In this document: positions 1 through 6,544 of the stretch, one piece after another
Layout of the letters: each line of letters begins with the position of its first letter
How positions within the stretch are numbered: the first letter of the stretch is position 1
Assembly: GCA_902478765.1 (NCBI GenBank)
Contig: CABSMN010000016.1
Span: forward strand, 1 to 10,979
DNA from: an uncultured Collinsella sp.
GTDB lineage: Bacteria > Actinomycetota > Coriobacteriia > Coriobacteriales > Coriobacteriaceae
DNA: 10,979 nt
Direction of reading: 5' to 3'
Notes under the pieces: generated by a model
Seen by the model: only the letters and a program-made list of their open reading frames with translations
What the model was told of the DNA's origin: nothing
The model's database searches: none
Program-made: the position numbers and the translations under genes

Positions 1-45
1 GATGCAGCGTAGTCTCGTGGGCTCGGAGATGTGTATAAGAGACAG
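1..45 (+). other. Untrimmed Nextera sequencing adapter (not genomic)
   Basis: These bases match the Illumina Nextera i7-side adapter: three bases of flanking primer, the reverse complement of an 8-base index (TACGCTGC, which I recall as Nextera XT index N721), then the transposase adapter ending in the 19-bp Tn5 mosaic end AGATGTGTATAAGAGACAG at 27-45. The same 45 bases occur as an exact reverse complement at the other contig end. This is library-construction sequence, so the genome begins at position 46. Confidence 0.98.
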
Positions 46-46
46 C

Positions 47-514
47 CATACGGTTGAACGACTGCACGATGCCATGTTCGATAACGTAGCGTGTGACAAG
101 CGTGTGGATGGGAGAATCTGGCAGTAGTTTTTCCTCAAACTCTCCCGCGCAGGCAAGCACGTTGCCCTCGTCGGTGATGGCCACCGTCATGGCGCGCGTC
201 TCGGGCAAAATGCGCCGGCACACCAAACGCGCCGACTCCTGCGTCAGACCGCCCTTAATGTCCTCGAGCATGGCCGAGGCCACCGAGAGCGTCTCCTCGG
301 TGTACTGGGAGCGCACCGAATCGGGATTGAGCGTCAAAAAGATAAAGATGCACAGAAAGATGCACAGCAGCGCGCAGGCAATCACCGTGGCGATCGGCTC
401 GATACCGGTCACCAAGGCAAAAATAAAGTACACCAGCACGCAAATGGCGCAGGCAACGGCAATGATGCGAAAGATTGATATTGAACTATCGCGCTGGGCG
501 CGGCGGTCGATCAT
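47..514 (-). CDS. LytS-like sensor histidine kinase, N-terminal part only (cut by contig end)
   Basis: A reading frame opens at ATG 514-512, stays open for 156 codons and runs into the adapter at 46, so its 3' part is missing. The start is firm: GGAGGGGG lies six bases upstream, and the ATG shares the sequence ATGA with the TGA stop of the glycosyltransferase, giving a 4-base overlap typical of translational coupling. The protein has two hydrophobic membrane segments (about residues 13-35 and 40-62), then a soluble region beginning a GAF-like sensor domain. Residues 89-126 (GLTQESA... ILPET... TDEGNVLACAGE) align with residues 102-138 of the complete kinase at 5041-6432 (GLTPEAA... ILSET... 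TDGKQVLASWGE), with about 16 of 40 identical by eye. I infer a paralogous LytS-type kinase. The catalytic H-box and ATPase domain are not in the window, so kinase function rests on that similarity and the shared topology. Confidence 0.82.
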
Positions 515-1698
515 TCGGCCCCCTCCAGGATACTGATCAGTTGTGCGTCACGCCAAAGCCCGTCCATGATCTTGGGCCAAAAGCTCTGGAAACGCAGGTA
601 GCTTGCAGCGTTTTGGCGCGCATAGGCCTTTGCCTCGCCGATACCATGGCGCCAAATGCGCAGGTAGCCCTCATGCTCGCGGGTAAACACGCTGCGGACC
701 ATAGCGGTCTTGCGCACGCGGTCGTCGAGCTCGCGCGAAATCCACGGGCCCGGGTAGGGCATGAGCGATGCCGCCGTAACGGGAATGAGCTCCTTTTGAT
801 GCGCGGCGAATGTCAACTTGGCCCGTTCGTAGTACCAACGGTATACATCCTGCATAAAGCGCGGTGAGCGCTTTTCGGACTCCGGAGGCAGATGGCGCAC
901 GATCCACTCATTATCGAACCACACGTCGTAGCCAAACATGCGCATGTTAAAGAGGTAATCCAAGTCCTCGCCGCGGGTGATAAACGGGTCAAAAGCCACA
1001 CGCGTAAAGGCGCGGGCATGCAGGGCCATCAGGCCGCCGCACACGTAGTTGGAGCGCGAGATGCGGGTGCCCGAGAGCGCCTTTTTCATCCAACGGTTGA
1101 ACTCGATGCGCTTGGTCCACCAACGATGGCAGATGCCCGCCTTGTCCGTGGGAGCCAGCGGCGAGCCGTCGCGATCGTAGAAATAGCCGCTCTTGACCAA
1201 GATCGGCAAGCCCTGACGCGTCTGCTGCCCCAACGCATAGGTCGCGCGCTTCATAAAGTCGGCATCGATGACAGCCTCATCGTCATCCAAAAAAATAACC
1301 GCGTCATGCCCCAGCACAGCGGCACAGGCCAGACCCATGTTGCGGATGGCACCGTAGCCTCGCAGGCTCACGCACTCGCCCGAACCCTTGGGCGCGATCT
1401 GAGCAACCCGGTCTGCGATGCGCGAGGCCTGGGTGTTGGTGACAACGGTGACCTTGAGCGTGGGATGCGCGTCGACAATCTCGTGCACGCGCAGCGACAC
1501 ATCGGCTGTGGCAGAAACGGGACAGACCACCAAAAGGATGATGCGCGGGATGTCACGTACCTGCTCAAGCGAGGCCAGGCAGCGGTCGAGTTCGGGATTG
1601 TCGGCGTTGAGTCGCGTCGAATGGTCATAGGTGCCAGGGGCGTTTGCGCAAGCGTCATCGCCCGCCCAATACGTTGGAATCACGACCGTGGCGTTCAT
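511..1698 (-). CDS. Family 2 (GT-A fold) glycosyltransferase
   Basis: A protein of 395 residues, probably a cytosolic or membrane-peripheral enzyme that transfers a sugar from a nucleotide-sugar donor to a cell-surface glycan or other acceptor. The N-terminus ATVVIPTYW (3-11) is the usual first strand of GT-A enzymes. FLDDDE (136-141) is the metal/nucleotide-binding DxD region, YVCGGLMALH (208-217) is the acceptor-side loop of GT2 enzymes, and RGEDLDY (232-238) holds the ED pair expected for the catalytic base. No transmembrane segment is visible. An insertion near residues 11-35 (WAGDDACANAPGTYDHST) is unusual so close to the first strand. The start ATG 1698-1696 has GGAGGG seven bases upstream. 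The gene overlaps the following LytS-like kinase by four bases, so the two are one operon. Donor and acceptor cannot be read from sequence. Family is secure; substrate unknown. Confidence 0.9.
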   Translation of the reverse strand: MNATVVIPTYWAGDDACANAPGTYDHSTRLNADNPELDRCLASLEQVRDIPRIILLVVCPVSATADVSLRVHEIVDAHPTLKVTVVTNTQASRIADRVAQIAPKGSGECVSLRGYGAIRNMGLACAAVLGHDAVIFLDDDEAVIDADFMKRATYALGQQTRQGLPILVKSGYFYDRDGSPLAPTDKAGICHRWWTKRIEFNRWMKKALSGTRISRSNYVCGGLMALHARAFTRVAFDPFITRGEDLDYLFNMRMFGYDVWFDNEWIVRHLPPESEKRSPRFMQDVYRWYYERAKLTFAAHQKELIPVTAASLMPYPGPWISRELDDRVRKTAMVRSVFTREHEGYLRIWRHGIGEAKAYARQNAASYLRFQSFWPKIMDGLWRDAQLISILEGAE

Positions 1699-1718
1699 GC
1701 CTTACCCTCCCTGCAACA

Positions 1719-1755
1719 CAAAAACGGGACGCCGCCAAACACAGGCGACGCCCCG
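1719..1755 (-). terminator. Intrinsic terminator or leader attenuator before the glycosyltransferase
   Basis: On the minus strand, 1755-1744 pairs with 1736-1725 in a 12-bp GC-rich stem (two G-U wobbles, which fit the RNA on this strand better than the plus strand) around a 7-base loop. Five T residues follow (1724-1720). It lies about 115 bases after the MFS stop and only 22 bases before the glycosyltransferase ATG, next to its ribosome binding site. It can end the MFS transcript, but any promoter upstream of it that serves the glycosyltransferase would have to read through it. Confidence 0.75.
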
Positions 1756-1771
1756 CGACCTAGCTGATTCC

Positions 1772-1822
1772 ATCATACCCACTTGGGCAAATCATTGCTC
1801 GCAAGTCGCAATGTTTATTGCG
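1772..1822 (-). promoter_or_regulatory. Candidate promoter and operator of the glycosyltransferase-lytS operon
   Basis: On the minus strand a -10-like TATGAT (1777-1772) is preceded by GGG; no good -35 lies 16-18 bases upstream. Further upstream, at 1794-1821, are ATTGC, GCAAG, GCAAT and ATTGC, arranged as inverted pairs (ATTGC-tc-GCAAg and CGCAAT-gttt-ATTGCG). A regulator-binding region covering the -35 area is possible. This is pattern reading only; no consensus for a named regulator is matched. Confidence 0.35.
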
Positions 1823-1869
1823 GATAACCCCAAAAGAGTACCGTGGACAGACACAATAGCCGCTCGCTC

Positions 1870-3129
1870 CTATGCGGCATGCTCTGCCGCCCGAGTCATG
1901 CGGGACAGGCGGACCAGCAGCATAAAGCCAACGACCAGCAGCACACCAATGGAAAGGACGCCCAGCGACGGGTTGCCGGTCAGCGAGGTGACGACCGACA
2001 CCAGGAAGGTGCCCATAACGCTTGCATAACGACCAAAGATGTCAAAGAAGCCGTAGTACTCGTTGGACTTTTCCTTGGGGATAATGCGGCCAAAGTAGCT
2101 ACGGCTGAGCGCCTGCACGCCGCCCTGGAACAGGCCGACCAAAATGGCAAGCACCCAAAACTCAAAGGCGGTCTTGAGGAAGAACGCGGCAAAGAGCACG
2201 ATGCCCATATAGGCGGCGACCGCCACCAGGATCATGTTGAGCGTGCCCACGCGGCCGGCGAGTTTGCCGTAAATGATGGCAGACGGAAAAGCAACAAACT
2301 GCGTGACGAGCAGCGCCAGGACCAGCTGCGTCGAATCGATGCCCAAGGCCGATCCGTAACTGGTGGCCATGGAAATGACCGTGTGCACACCGTCGATATA
2401 GAAGAAGAACGCGATCATGTAGACCAGCACGGTCTTGTTGTGGGCGATCTCGCGCATGGTGTGTCCGACCTCGGAGAACACACCGCCCACGATGTGGCCG
2501 ATGGTGTCCTCGGGACCGCGCTCGCGACCGTACTTTTGCTTATAGGTGCGAATGAGCGGCAGGGTAAAGATGAGCCACCAGGCACCAGTGATGATAAACG
2601 ACAGACGCGTTGCCAGCATGGTGGGGACGCCAAGAGCGGGGCCACCCATGATGAGCGCCAGGCAGATGACGAACGGCACGGTGGAACCGATATAGCCCCA
2701 GGCATAGCCCGAGCTGGACACGGCGTCCATGCGCTCGTCGGTGGTAATGTCGGGCAGCATGGCGTCGTAGAACGTCATAGAAGAGTTAAGGCCGATGGTG
2801 CACAGCACGTACACGGTCAAAAATGCCATGGCGGACATTGGGATAGCCTGCGCCAGGCAAAGCACCAGGCCCGTGAGGAAGAAGCCCAAGAAGAACTTGA
2901 TCTTGTTGCCGGCGTAGTCGGCAAGCGCGCCCAGAATGGGCATGAGCATGGCAATGACCAGCGAGGCGATCGTCTGCGCATTGCCCCAGGCGACCACCAG
3001 GTCGGCCGAGGAAGCGCCGGTATTGATGGCGTTAAAGTAAATGGGCACCACCGAGGTATTGAGCAGCACGAGGGCCGAATTGCCCACATCATACATAACC
3101 CAGTTACGCTCGAGCTTGGTGTATTTCAT
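1870..3129 (-). CDS. MFS transporter of the Atg22/UMF1 family
   Basis: A 419-residue integral membrane protein with about 12 hydrophobic segments, the usual size for a bacterial UMF1/Atg22-like major facilitator. Family signatures are clear: WVMYDVGNSA (10-19) at the first helix, GALADYAGNK (67-76) in the MFS loop 2-3 position, YDAMLPDI (121-128), SGYAWGYIGS (140-149), FFYIDGVHT (242-250), GLFQGGVQALSRSYFGRIIP (332-351) and YYGFFDIFGR (358-367). The family includes yeast Atg22, a vacuolar amino-acid effluxer, but substrates of bacterial members are mostly undetermined, so I assign none. The start ATG 3129-3127 has AAGGG nine bases upstream. It is flanked by a candidate -10 at 3171-3176 and a strong terminator at 1719-1755, so it is probably transcribed alone or with the phospholipase-like gene 101 bases upstream. 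Family assignment secure; function open. Confidence 0.92.
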   Translation of the reverse strand: MKYTKLERNWVMYDVGNSALVLLNTSVVPIYFNAINTGASSADLVVAWGNAQTIASLVIAMLMPILGALADYAGNKIKFFLGFFLTGLVLCLAQAIPMSAMAFLTVYVLCTIGLNSSMTFYDAMLPDITTDERMDAVSSSGYAWGYIGSTVPFVICLALIMGGPALGVPTMLATRLSFIITGAWWLIFTLPLIRTYKQKYGRERGPEDTIGHIVGGVFSEVGHTMREIAHNKTVLVYMIAFFFYIDGVHTVISMATSYGSALGIDSTQLVLALLVTQFVAFPSAIIYGKLAGRVGTLNMILVAVAAYMGIVLFAAFFLKTAFEFWVLAILVGLFQGGVQALSRSYFGRIIPKEKSNEYYGFFDIFGRYASVMGTFLVSVVTSLTGNPSLGVLSIGVLLVVGFMLLVRLSRMTRAAEHAA

Positions 3130-3170
3130 GGACAGGGACCCTTCGTATTCGCCCGATATGCAGTTAGTTC

Positions 3171-3180
3171 ATCGTACCCC
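3171..3180 (-). promoter_or_regulatory. Candidate -10 box for the MFS gene
   Basis: The minus strand reads GGGGTACGATGA, a -10-like TACGAT (3176-3171) with four G residues before it, 42 bases upstream of the MFS start. No convincing -35 is seen at normal spacing. The same G-run plus -10 layout occurs before the glycosyltransferase and the phospholipase-like gene, which is the main support. Confidence 0.3.
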
Positions 3181-3230
3181 AATTGTCCAGAACCGCCGGT
3201 AAGGATTCGGCAAAGGGGCACGCACAGGCC

Positions 3231-4175
3231 CTATTCCTCGCGGTCGAACTCCTCATCGGCTTCGAGCACGCGACCGCTGTAGTTGATGTGGCCGGTCACG
3301 GCGTCCATGTCGCCGGTCTCGATAAAACGTGCGACCGTGCACTCGTAATCGACCAGCGCGCGATCAAAGACCTCGGGGAAACTCTCGTTCGAGACCTCGT
3401 CGGTAAAGGGATTCTTCCATGTCAGATGGCCCAGGTTACCGGTGCGCTCGGGCAGCTCCGTCGTCACGCGATGGGCAAGGCCGTCGAGCAGCGAGTAGTC
3501 GTGCACCAAGCCCTCAACCAGCGAGATCGCGCGCGTCTTTGCGGAGCCGGCCGGCTCAATCGCGCGGTAAAGTCGCTGCATATTGGCAACGGCAGCACCG
3601 TACTCCCCCGCCGGAATGTCAATGCCGTACACGCGTCCGGCAACATAGCTCATCAGCACGCCGGCCACGCGATTGATGCGATCGGTGGTGACGATCTCGC
3701 CCGCCGGCGGGTAATCGTCGACCGTAGCGCCATCGCGTTTAAGCTGCAGCATCAGCACATCCAGGTCGCTCTCGATCACGGCATGGACCTGACTGCTCGA
3801 GTTCTCAAGCTCTGAATCGGACTCCACGATGCCAAACTGCTGCTCATAGACAAAAGGATGGGCGTTGCGGTCGAGCACGTAATGAGACAGCAGGCCCAGC
3901 GCAAAGGCGCGACCCAAGCTGGCGTCGCGCGGCAGCAGATGCGACACGCCGTCGCGCAGGCACGCGAACTGGCGAGACATGCGCGACCGATGCATGACCT
4001 GCGCCAGCAGCGTGCAGTCGGAAACACGCGGTGTCAGAATGTGAAAGAAAAACGGGTCGGGGCCTTGGTTGCCCAAGATAAAGGCAATGCGCTCTTCATC
4101 GGACGTGATGACGCCCTGCGGAAGACGGTCGATGCTTTCCTCGCCAAACAGATGATGGGTGATAAGCGCGGGCAT
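3231..4175 (-). CDS. Zinc-dependent phospholipase C-like protein (PF00882-type), no signal peptide
   Basis: A 314-residue protein related to the zinc-dependent phospholipase C / S1-P1 nuclease fold. Candidate metal ligands appear in family order: H7-H8 in ITHHLFGE (5-12), D40 in GNQGPDPFFF (35-44), H98 and D102 in GLLSHYVLD, H106 in NAHPFV, and H131 and E135 in HAVIESDLD (131-139). The HxxxD followed by HxxxE spacing mirrors the zinc ligands of Bacillus cereus PC-PLC. Unlike that secreted enzyme it starts directly at the metal site with no signal peptide, so it probably acts inside the cell; phospholipase activity is not implied. I chose ATG 4175 because AAAGGA lies six bases upstream; an in-frame ATG at 4205 would add ten residues but lacks a good Shine-Dalgarno site. 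It follows the LytTR gene by 92 bases, with its own candidate promoter between. The C-terminal tail (EADEEFDREE) is acidic. Confidence 0.85.
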   Translation of the reverse strand: MPALITHHLFGEESIDRLPQGVITSDEERIAFILGNQGPDPFFFHILTPRVSDCTLLAQVMHRSRMSRQFACLRDGVSHLLPRDASLGRAFALGLLSHYVLDRNAHPFVYEQQFGIVESDSELENSSSQVHAVIESDLDVLMLQLKRDGATVDDYPPAGEIVTTDRINRVAGVLMSYVAGRVYGIDIPAGEYGAAVANMQRLYRAIEPAGSAKTRAISLVEGLVHDYSLLDGLAHRVTTELPERTGNLGHLTWKNPFTDEVSNESFPEVFDRALVDYECTVARFIETGDMDAVTGHINYSGRVLEADEEFDREE

Positions 4176-4207
4176 AATGATCCTTTCGATTTCATTCGAT
4201 GCCACCC

Positions 4208-4234
4208 ATTATGCCCACCGCGCGCCCATGCCAA
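4208..4234 (-). promoter_or_regulatory. Candidate promoter of the phospholipase-like gene
   Basis: On the minus strand TTGGCA (4234-4229) and CATAAT (4213-4208) are separated by 15 bases, shorter than the ideal 17. The -10 is preceded by GGG and lies 33 bases before the chosen ATG at 4175, so an upstream start at 4205 would leave almost no leader. This supports the shorter protein start. Confidence 0.4.
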
Positions 4235-4246
4235 ACCTGCGATGGT

Positions 4247-4268
4247 AAACGACGGCACGCAGACCGTC
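4247..4268 (-). terminator. Weak terminator-like hairpin after the LytTR gene
   Basis: On the minus strand GACGGT (4268-4263) can pair with GCCGTC (4256-4251), six pairs including one G-U, around a 6-base loop. GTTTA follows. It overlaps the last base of the regulator's stop codon. The short stem and three-T tail make it a weak terminator at best; it separates the two-component pair from the phospholipase-like gene. Confidence 0.35.
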
Positions 4269-5002
4269 TACGCAAGCCCCAAGTGTGCTTTAACCTCGGC
4301 AGCGCGACGGCGGGACACGGGCACCGTCGAGGTTACGCGATCGAGGCTGAGCTCCATAAGACCCGTGGAACCGATCTCGACATTGTGCACGTCTTCCAAA
4401 TTGACCAGATAGCTGCGATGAACGCGAATAAAGCCCTCGGAGACCAAGCGACGCTCGAGCGAAGAGATCGACTCATTGATCAGGTACGTTCCCTCGGCGC
4501 AGATGGCGTTGCAAAAATCGGCGCGCGCCTCAAAGTAGCAGACGTCTGCGGCGGGAATGAACACCTTTTTGCCCCCGCGGTCCACCGTCAGACGCAAAGG
4601 CTGGCGCGGAGCGTGGATAACACGACGGACACCCAAGGCTGCCTCGATCTTGTCGAGTGCCTTTGACAGGCGTGCGTCCTCGACCGGCTTGACGACATAA
4701 TCGACGGCATCGAGGTTATAGGCATCAGCCGCATACTCGGCAAACGCCGTCACAAACACAACCACCGGCGGCGTCTTTAGGTTCTGCAGCGTCTCGGCAA
4801 GCTCAATTCCCGAGCGACCGGGCATGGTAATGTCTAAAAACAGCACGTCGGGCTTGTTCGACAGAATCGACTCCACGGCTTCGGTGACATTGCCCGCCTC
4901 GGCAATCTGGCCCACACGCGTATCCTTTTCCAACAGATAGCGTAGCTCAGCCCTAATGGGAGGTTCGTCATCAACCACCAAGATGTTCCAGCCTTCGGAC
5001 AT
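4268..5002 (-). CDS. LytTR-family response regulator
   Basis: A 244-residue DNA-binding response regulator. The receiver domain (about 5-122) has the acidic pair D11-D12 (VVDDEP), the phosphoacceptor D57 in LFLDITMPG, T85 in VFVTAF and K105 in VVKP, so all key residues are present. The LytTR domain (about 136-240) shows VFIPAADVCYFEA and the conserved FIRVHRSYLVNL (191-202), ending in VPVSRRR. Members bind direct repeats upstream of target promoters and often control envelope, toxin or metabolite-uptake genes. The start ATG 5002-5000 has GAGGGGAAG upstream. It lies 38 bases after the LytS-type kinase and is certainly its partner and operon mate. Targets are unknown; I did not find clear LytTR-type direct repeats in the window's intergenic regions. 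Confidence 0.95.
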   Translation of the reverse strand: MSEGWNILVVDDEPPIRAELRYLLEKDTRVGQIAEAGNVTEAVESILSNKPDVLFLDITMPGRSGIELAETLQNLKTPPVVVFVTAFAEYAADAYNLDAVDYVVKPVEDARLSKALDKIEAALGVRRVIHAPRQPLRLTVDRGGKKVFIPAADVCYFEARADFCNAICAEGTYLINESISSLERRLVSEGFIRVHRSYLVNLEDVHNVEIGSTGLMELSLDRVTSTVPVSRRRAAEVKAHLGLA

Positions 5003-5040
5003 ATGTGCTTCCCCTCTTTTTCTCTCAATCCAACCGCGTG

Positions 5041-6432
5041 CTACGCCGTCAACGGCGCGGGCTCATGCGGCTTGCCGTTCAGCTCGACGATGACCTGCGT
5101 GCCAACGCCCTCCTGGGACTTCACGCGCATGCCAGAATCTTCTCCGTAAAAGAAATGGATGCGCTGAAGCACGTTGAAGAGCGCCAAGCCGCAGCCTCGT
5201 TTGATGGAGCCGTCGGCGGTAATGCTCTCGGGCTCCTCTCGGCGATGCTGCTCAAACAGATGCGCGCAGACTTCTTCGCTCATACCGATGCCATCGTCCT
5301 CGACGATGATCTCCAAACCGTCATCGGTCTCGAAAGCCCTAACATGAATAGAAAGCGGCTCGGTCTCGCGCTGCGCGTGCTTGATGCAGTTTTCGAGCAA
5401 CGGCTGCAAGATAAACGGCGGTACCATGCAATCGCGCACCTCAAAGTCGATATCGACCGAGACGCGCAGACGACCGTCGCCATAACGAGCCTGCATAAGA
5501 TTGATATAGCGAGTGCCCTGTTCCACCTCGTGCTCGAGCGTTGTGAGGGTATCGGAATCAGAAAGCGTCTGACGGTAGTAATTGGAAAAGTCAATCAGCA
5601 GCGACCTGGCCTTGTCCGGCTCGGTACGCACGAGCGACACGATGGTGCTGATGGTGTTAAACAGAAAATGAGGATCGACCTGCGATTGCAAGGCGCGCAG
5701 CTCCACGCGGGCCGTAAGCTCGTCCTGGCGCTCGAGCTCAAAGCTCGCAAGCTGCGTGGAAATGAGGTCGGCAAAGCCCGAAGCAAGCGCCGTCTGGCGC
5801 ATATCGATGCTGCTCAGACGGGGATAATACAGCTCGAGCGTGCCCACGCAATGCCCGCGCACGGTAAGCGGTGCGACAATACCGGCGCGCAGGCGCGGAA
5901 AGTAGCCACCCGTCTCGGTCGAGGCATCGCGCGAGAACACGCTTTGCTCACCGCTGTTGATCACGTTGAGCGTAGTCCGCAGCACCACCGGGGTGCCCGC
6001 GGGGCATTTTGCCGAGTCCTCGCCCCAGCTCGCCAACACCTGCTTACCGTCGGTAAAGCAGATGGCAGAGGCGATCGTTTCGGACAGGATGATCTTAGAG
6101 GCGCCCAGGGCAGCTTCGGGCGTAAGGCCGCGCGACGTGTAGGCGAATATTTTTGAAGCGATGGCGAGCGTGCGGTCGGTTGCGCTCGATGTGAGGTCGT
6201 CGGGAACGACAAAGACGTACGAGAAGAAGAAGCACAGCATGACCAAGCCGGCAATGACGACAACGGCCGGAACGGGATTGGGATTATCGGTTAGATCCCA
6301 GATGAGCAGCAGGATAAGTAGCGGAACGACAATACCGAGCAAGATGGCTTGAACCACATGCTGAGCGGTACGAAAGACCTTGGTAGAGTTGTAGCTCTTG
6401 CCCAGAATCAGCCTATTGAGATCCACCGTCAT
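5041..6432 (-). CDS. LytS-type sensor histidine kinase
   Basis: A membrane sensor kinase of 463 residues from ATG 6432. It has two transmembrane helices (about 28-45 and 55-77), a GAF-like cytosolic domain (about 100-230), then the His_kinase/HATPase module: H255 in LQSQVDPHFLFNT (phosphoacceptor H-box typical of LytS/YehU kinases), N348 in LLENCIKHA (N-box), EDDGIGM (378-384) and GCGLAL (413-418). All catalytic motifs are intact. It phosphorylates the LytTR regulator encoded 38 bases downstream. Start choice: an ATG at 6495 lies upstream of a terminator hairpin and lacks a Shine-Dalgarno site, so it is unlikely. AAGGAG directly abuts the ATG at 6432, with zero spacing; a GTG at 6426-6424 has ideal 5-base spacing and may be the true start (461 residues). 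The signal is unknown; the 2-TM plus GAF layout lacks the 5TM ligand domain of classical LytS. Confidence 0.93.
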   Translation of the reverse strand: MTVDLNRLILGKSYNSTKVFRTAQHVVQAILLGIVVPLLILLLIWDLTDNPNPVPAVVVIAGLVMLCFFFSYVFVVPDDLTSSATDRTLAIASKIFAYTSRGLTPEAALGASKIILSETIASAICFTDGKQVLASWGEDSAKCPAGTPVVLRTTLNVINSGEQSVFSRDASTETGGYFPRLRAGIVAPLTVRGHCVGTLELYYPRLSSIDMRQTALASGFADLISTQLASFELERQDELTARVELRALQSQVDPHFLFNTISTIVSLVRTEPDKARSLLIDFSNYYRQTLSDSDTLTTLEHEVEQGTRYINLMQARYGDGRLRVSVDIDFEVRDCMVPPFILQPLLENCIKHAQRETEPLSIHVRAFETDDGLEIIVEDDGIGMSEEVCAHLFEQHRREEPESITADGSIKRGCGLALFNVLQRIHFFYGEDSGMRVKSQEGVGTQVIVELNGKPHEPAPLTA

Positions 6433-6459
6433 CTCCTTCTTACCGACGCACCCCATAGC

Positions 6460-6486
6460 AATAAAGAGGGCCGCAAGCGACCCTCT
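6460..6486 (-). terminator. Intrinsic terminator after the amidohydrolase, just before the kinase start
   Basis: On the minus strand 6486-6478 pairs with 6473-6465 (9 bp, one G-U) around the loop CTTG, followed by TTATT. It lies about 60 bases after the amidohydrolase stop and about 30 bases before the kinase start codon. It separates the two transcripts, but also sits in the leader of any kinase promoter located at 6487-6544. Confidence 0.65.
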
Positions 6487-6488
6487 CC

Positions 6489-6503
6489 ATTGCATTATGC
6501 AAT
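6489..6503. promoter_or_regulatory. 15-bp palindrome, candidate operator for the kinase-regulator operon
   Basis: ATTGCAT-T-ATGCAAT is a perfect inverted repeat with a 1-base centre, in an AT-rich stretch between the amidohydrolase stop (6545) and the terminator. The minus-strand CATAAT within it (6499-6494) could be a -10 box, so a bound protein would block initiation. No clear -35 was found. ATTGC/GCAAT half-sites also occur upstream of the glycosyltransferase-lytS operon. Confidence 0.4.
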
Positions 6504-6544
6504 TAAATACTGTGTTTTACATCAAGCCATCGATGAACGGTAGC

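Noticed and set aside
892..1767. 291-codon plus-strand frame opposite the glycosyltransferase
   Set aside because: Antisense shadow that runs through the minus-strand terminator; no motif.
1843..3282. 479-codon plus-strand frame opposite the MFS gene
   Set aside because: It is rich in H, Q, R and D, has no recognisable domain or ribosome site, and lies wholly antisense to a clear UMF1 carrier. Long antisense frames are expected in GC-rich coding DNA.
4176..4205. Upstream ATG at 4205 for the phospholipase-like protein
   Set aside because: No Shine-Dalgarno site, almost no leader after the candidate promoter, and the family motif begins right at the later ATG.
5005..6156. 383-codon plus-strand frame opposite the LytS kinase
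   Set aside because: Antisense to a kinase with all catalytic motifs; no start signal or domain.
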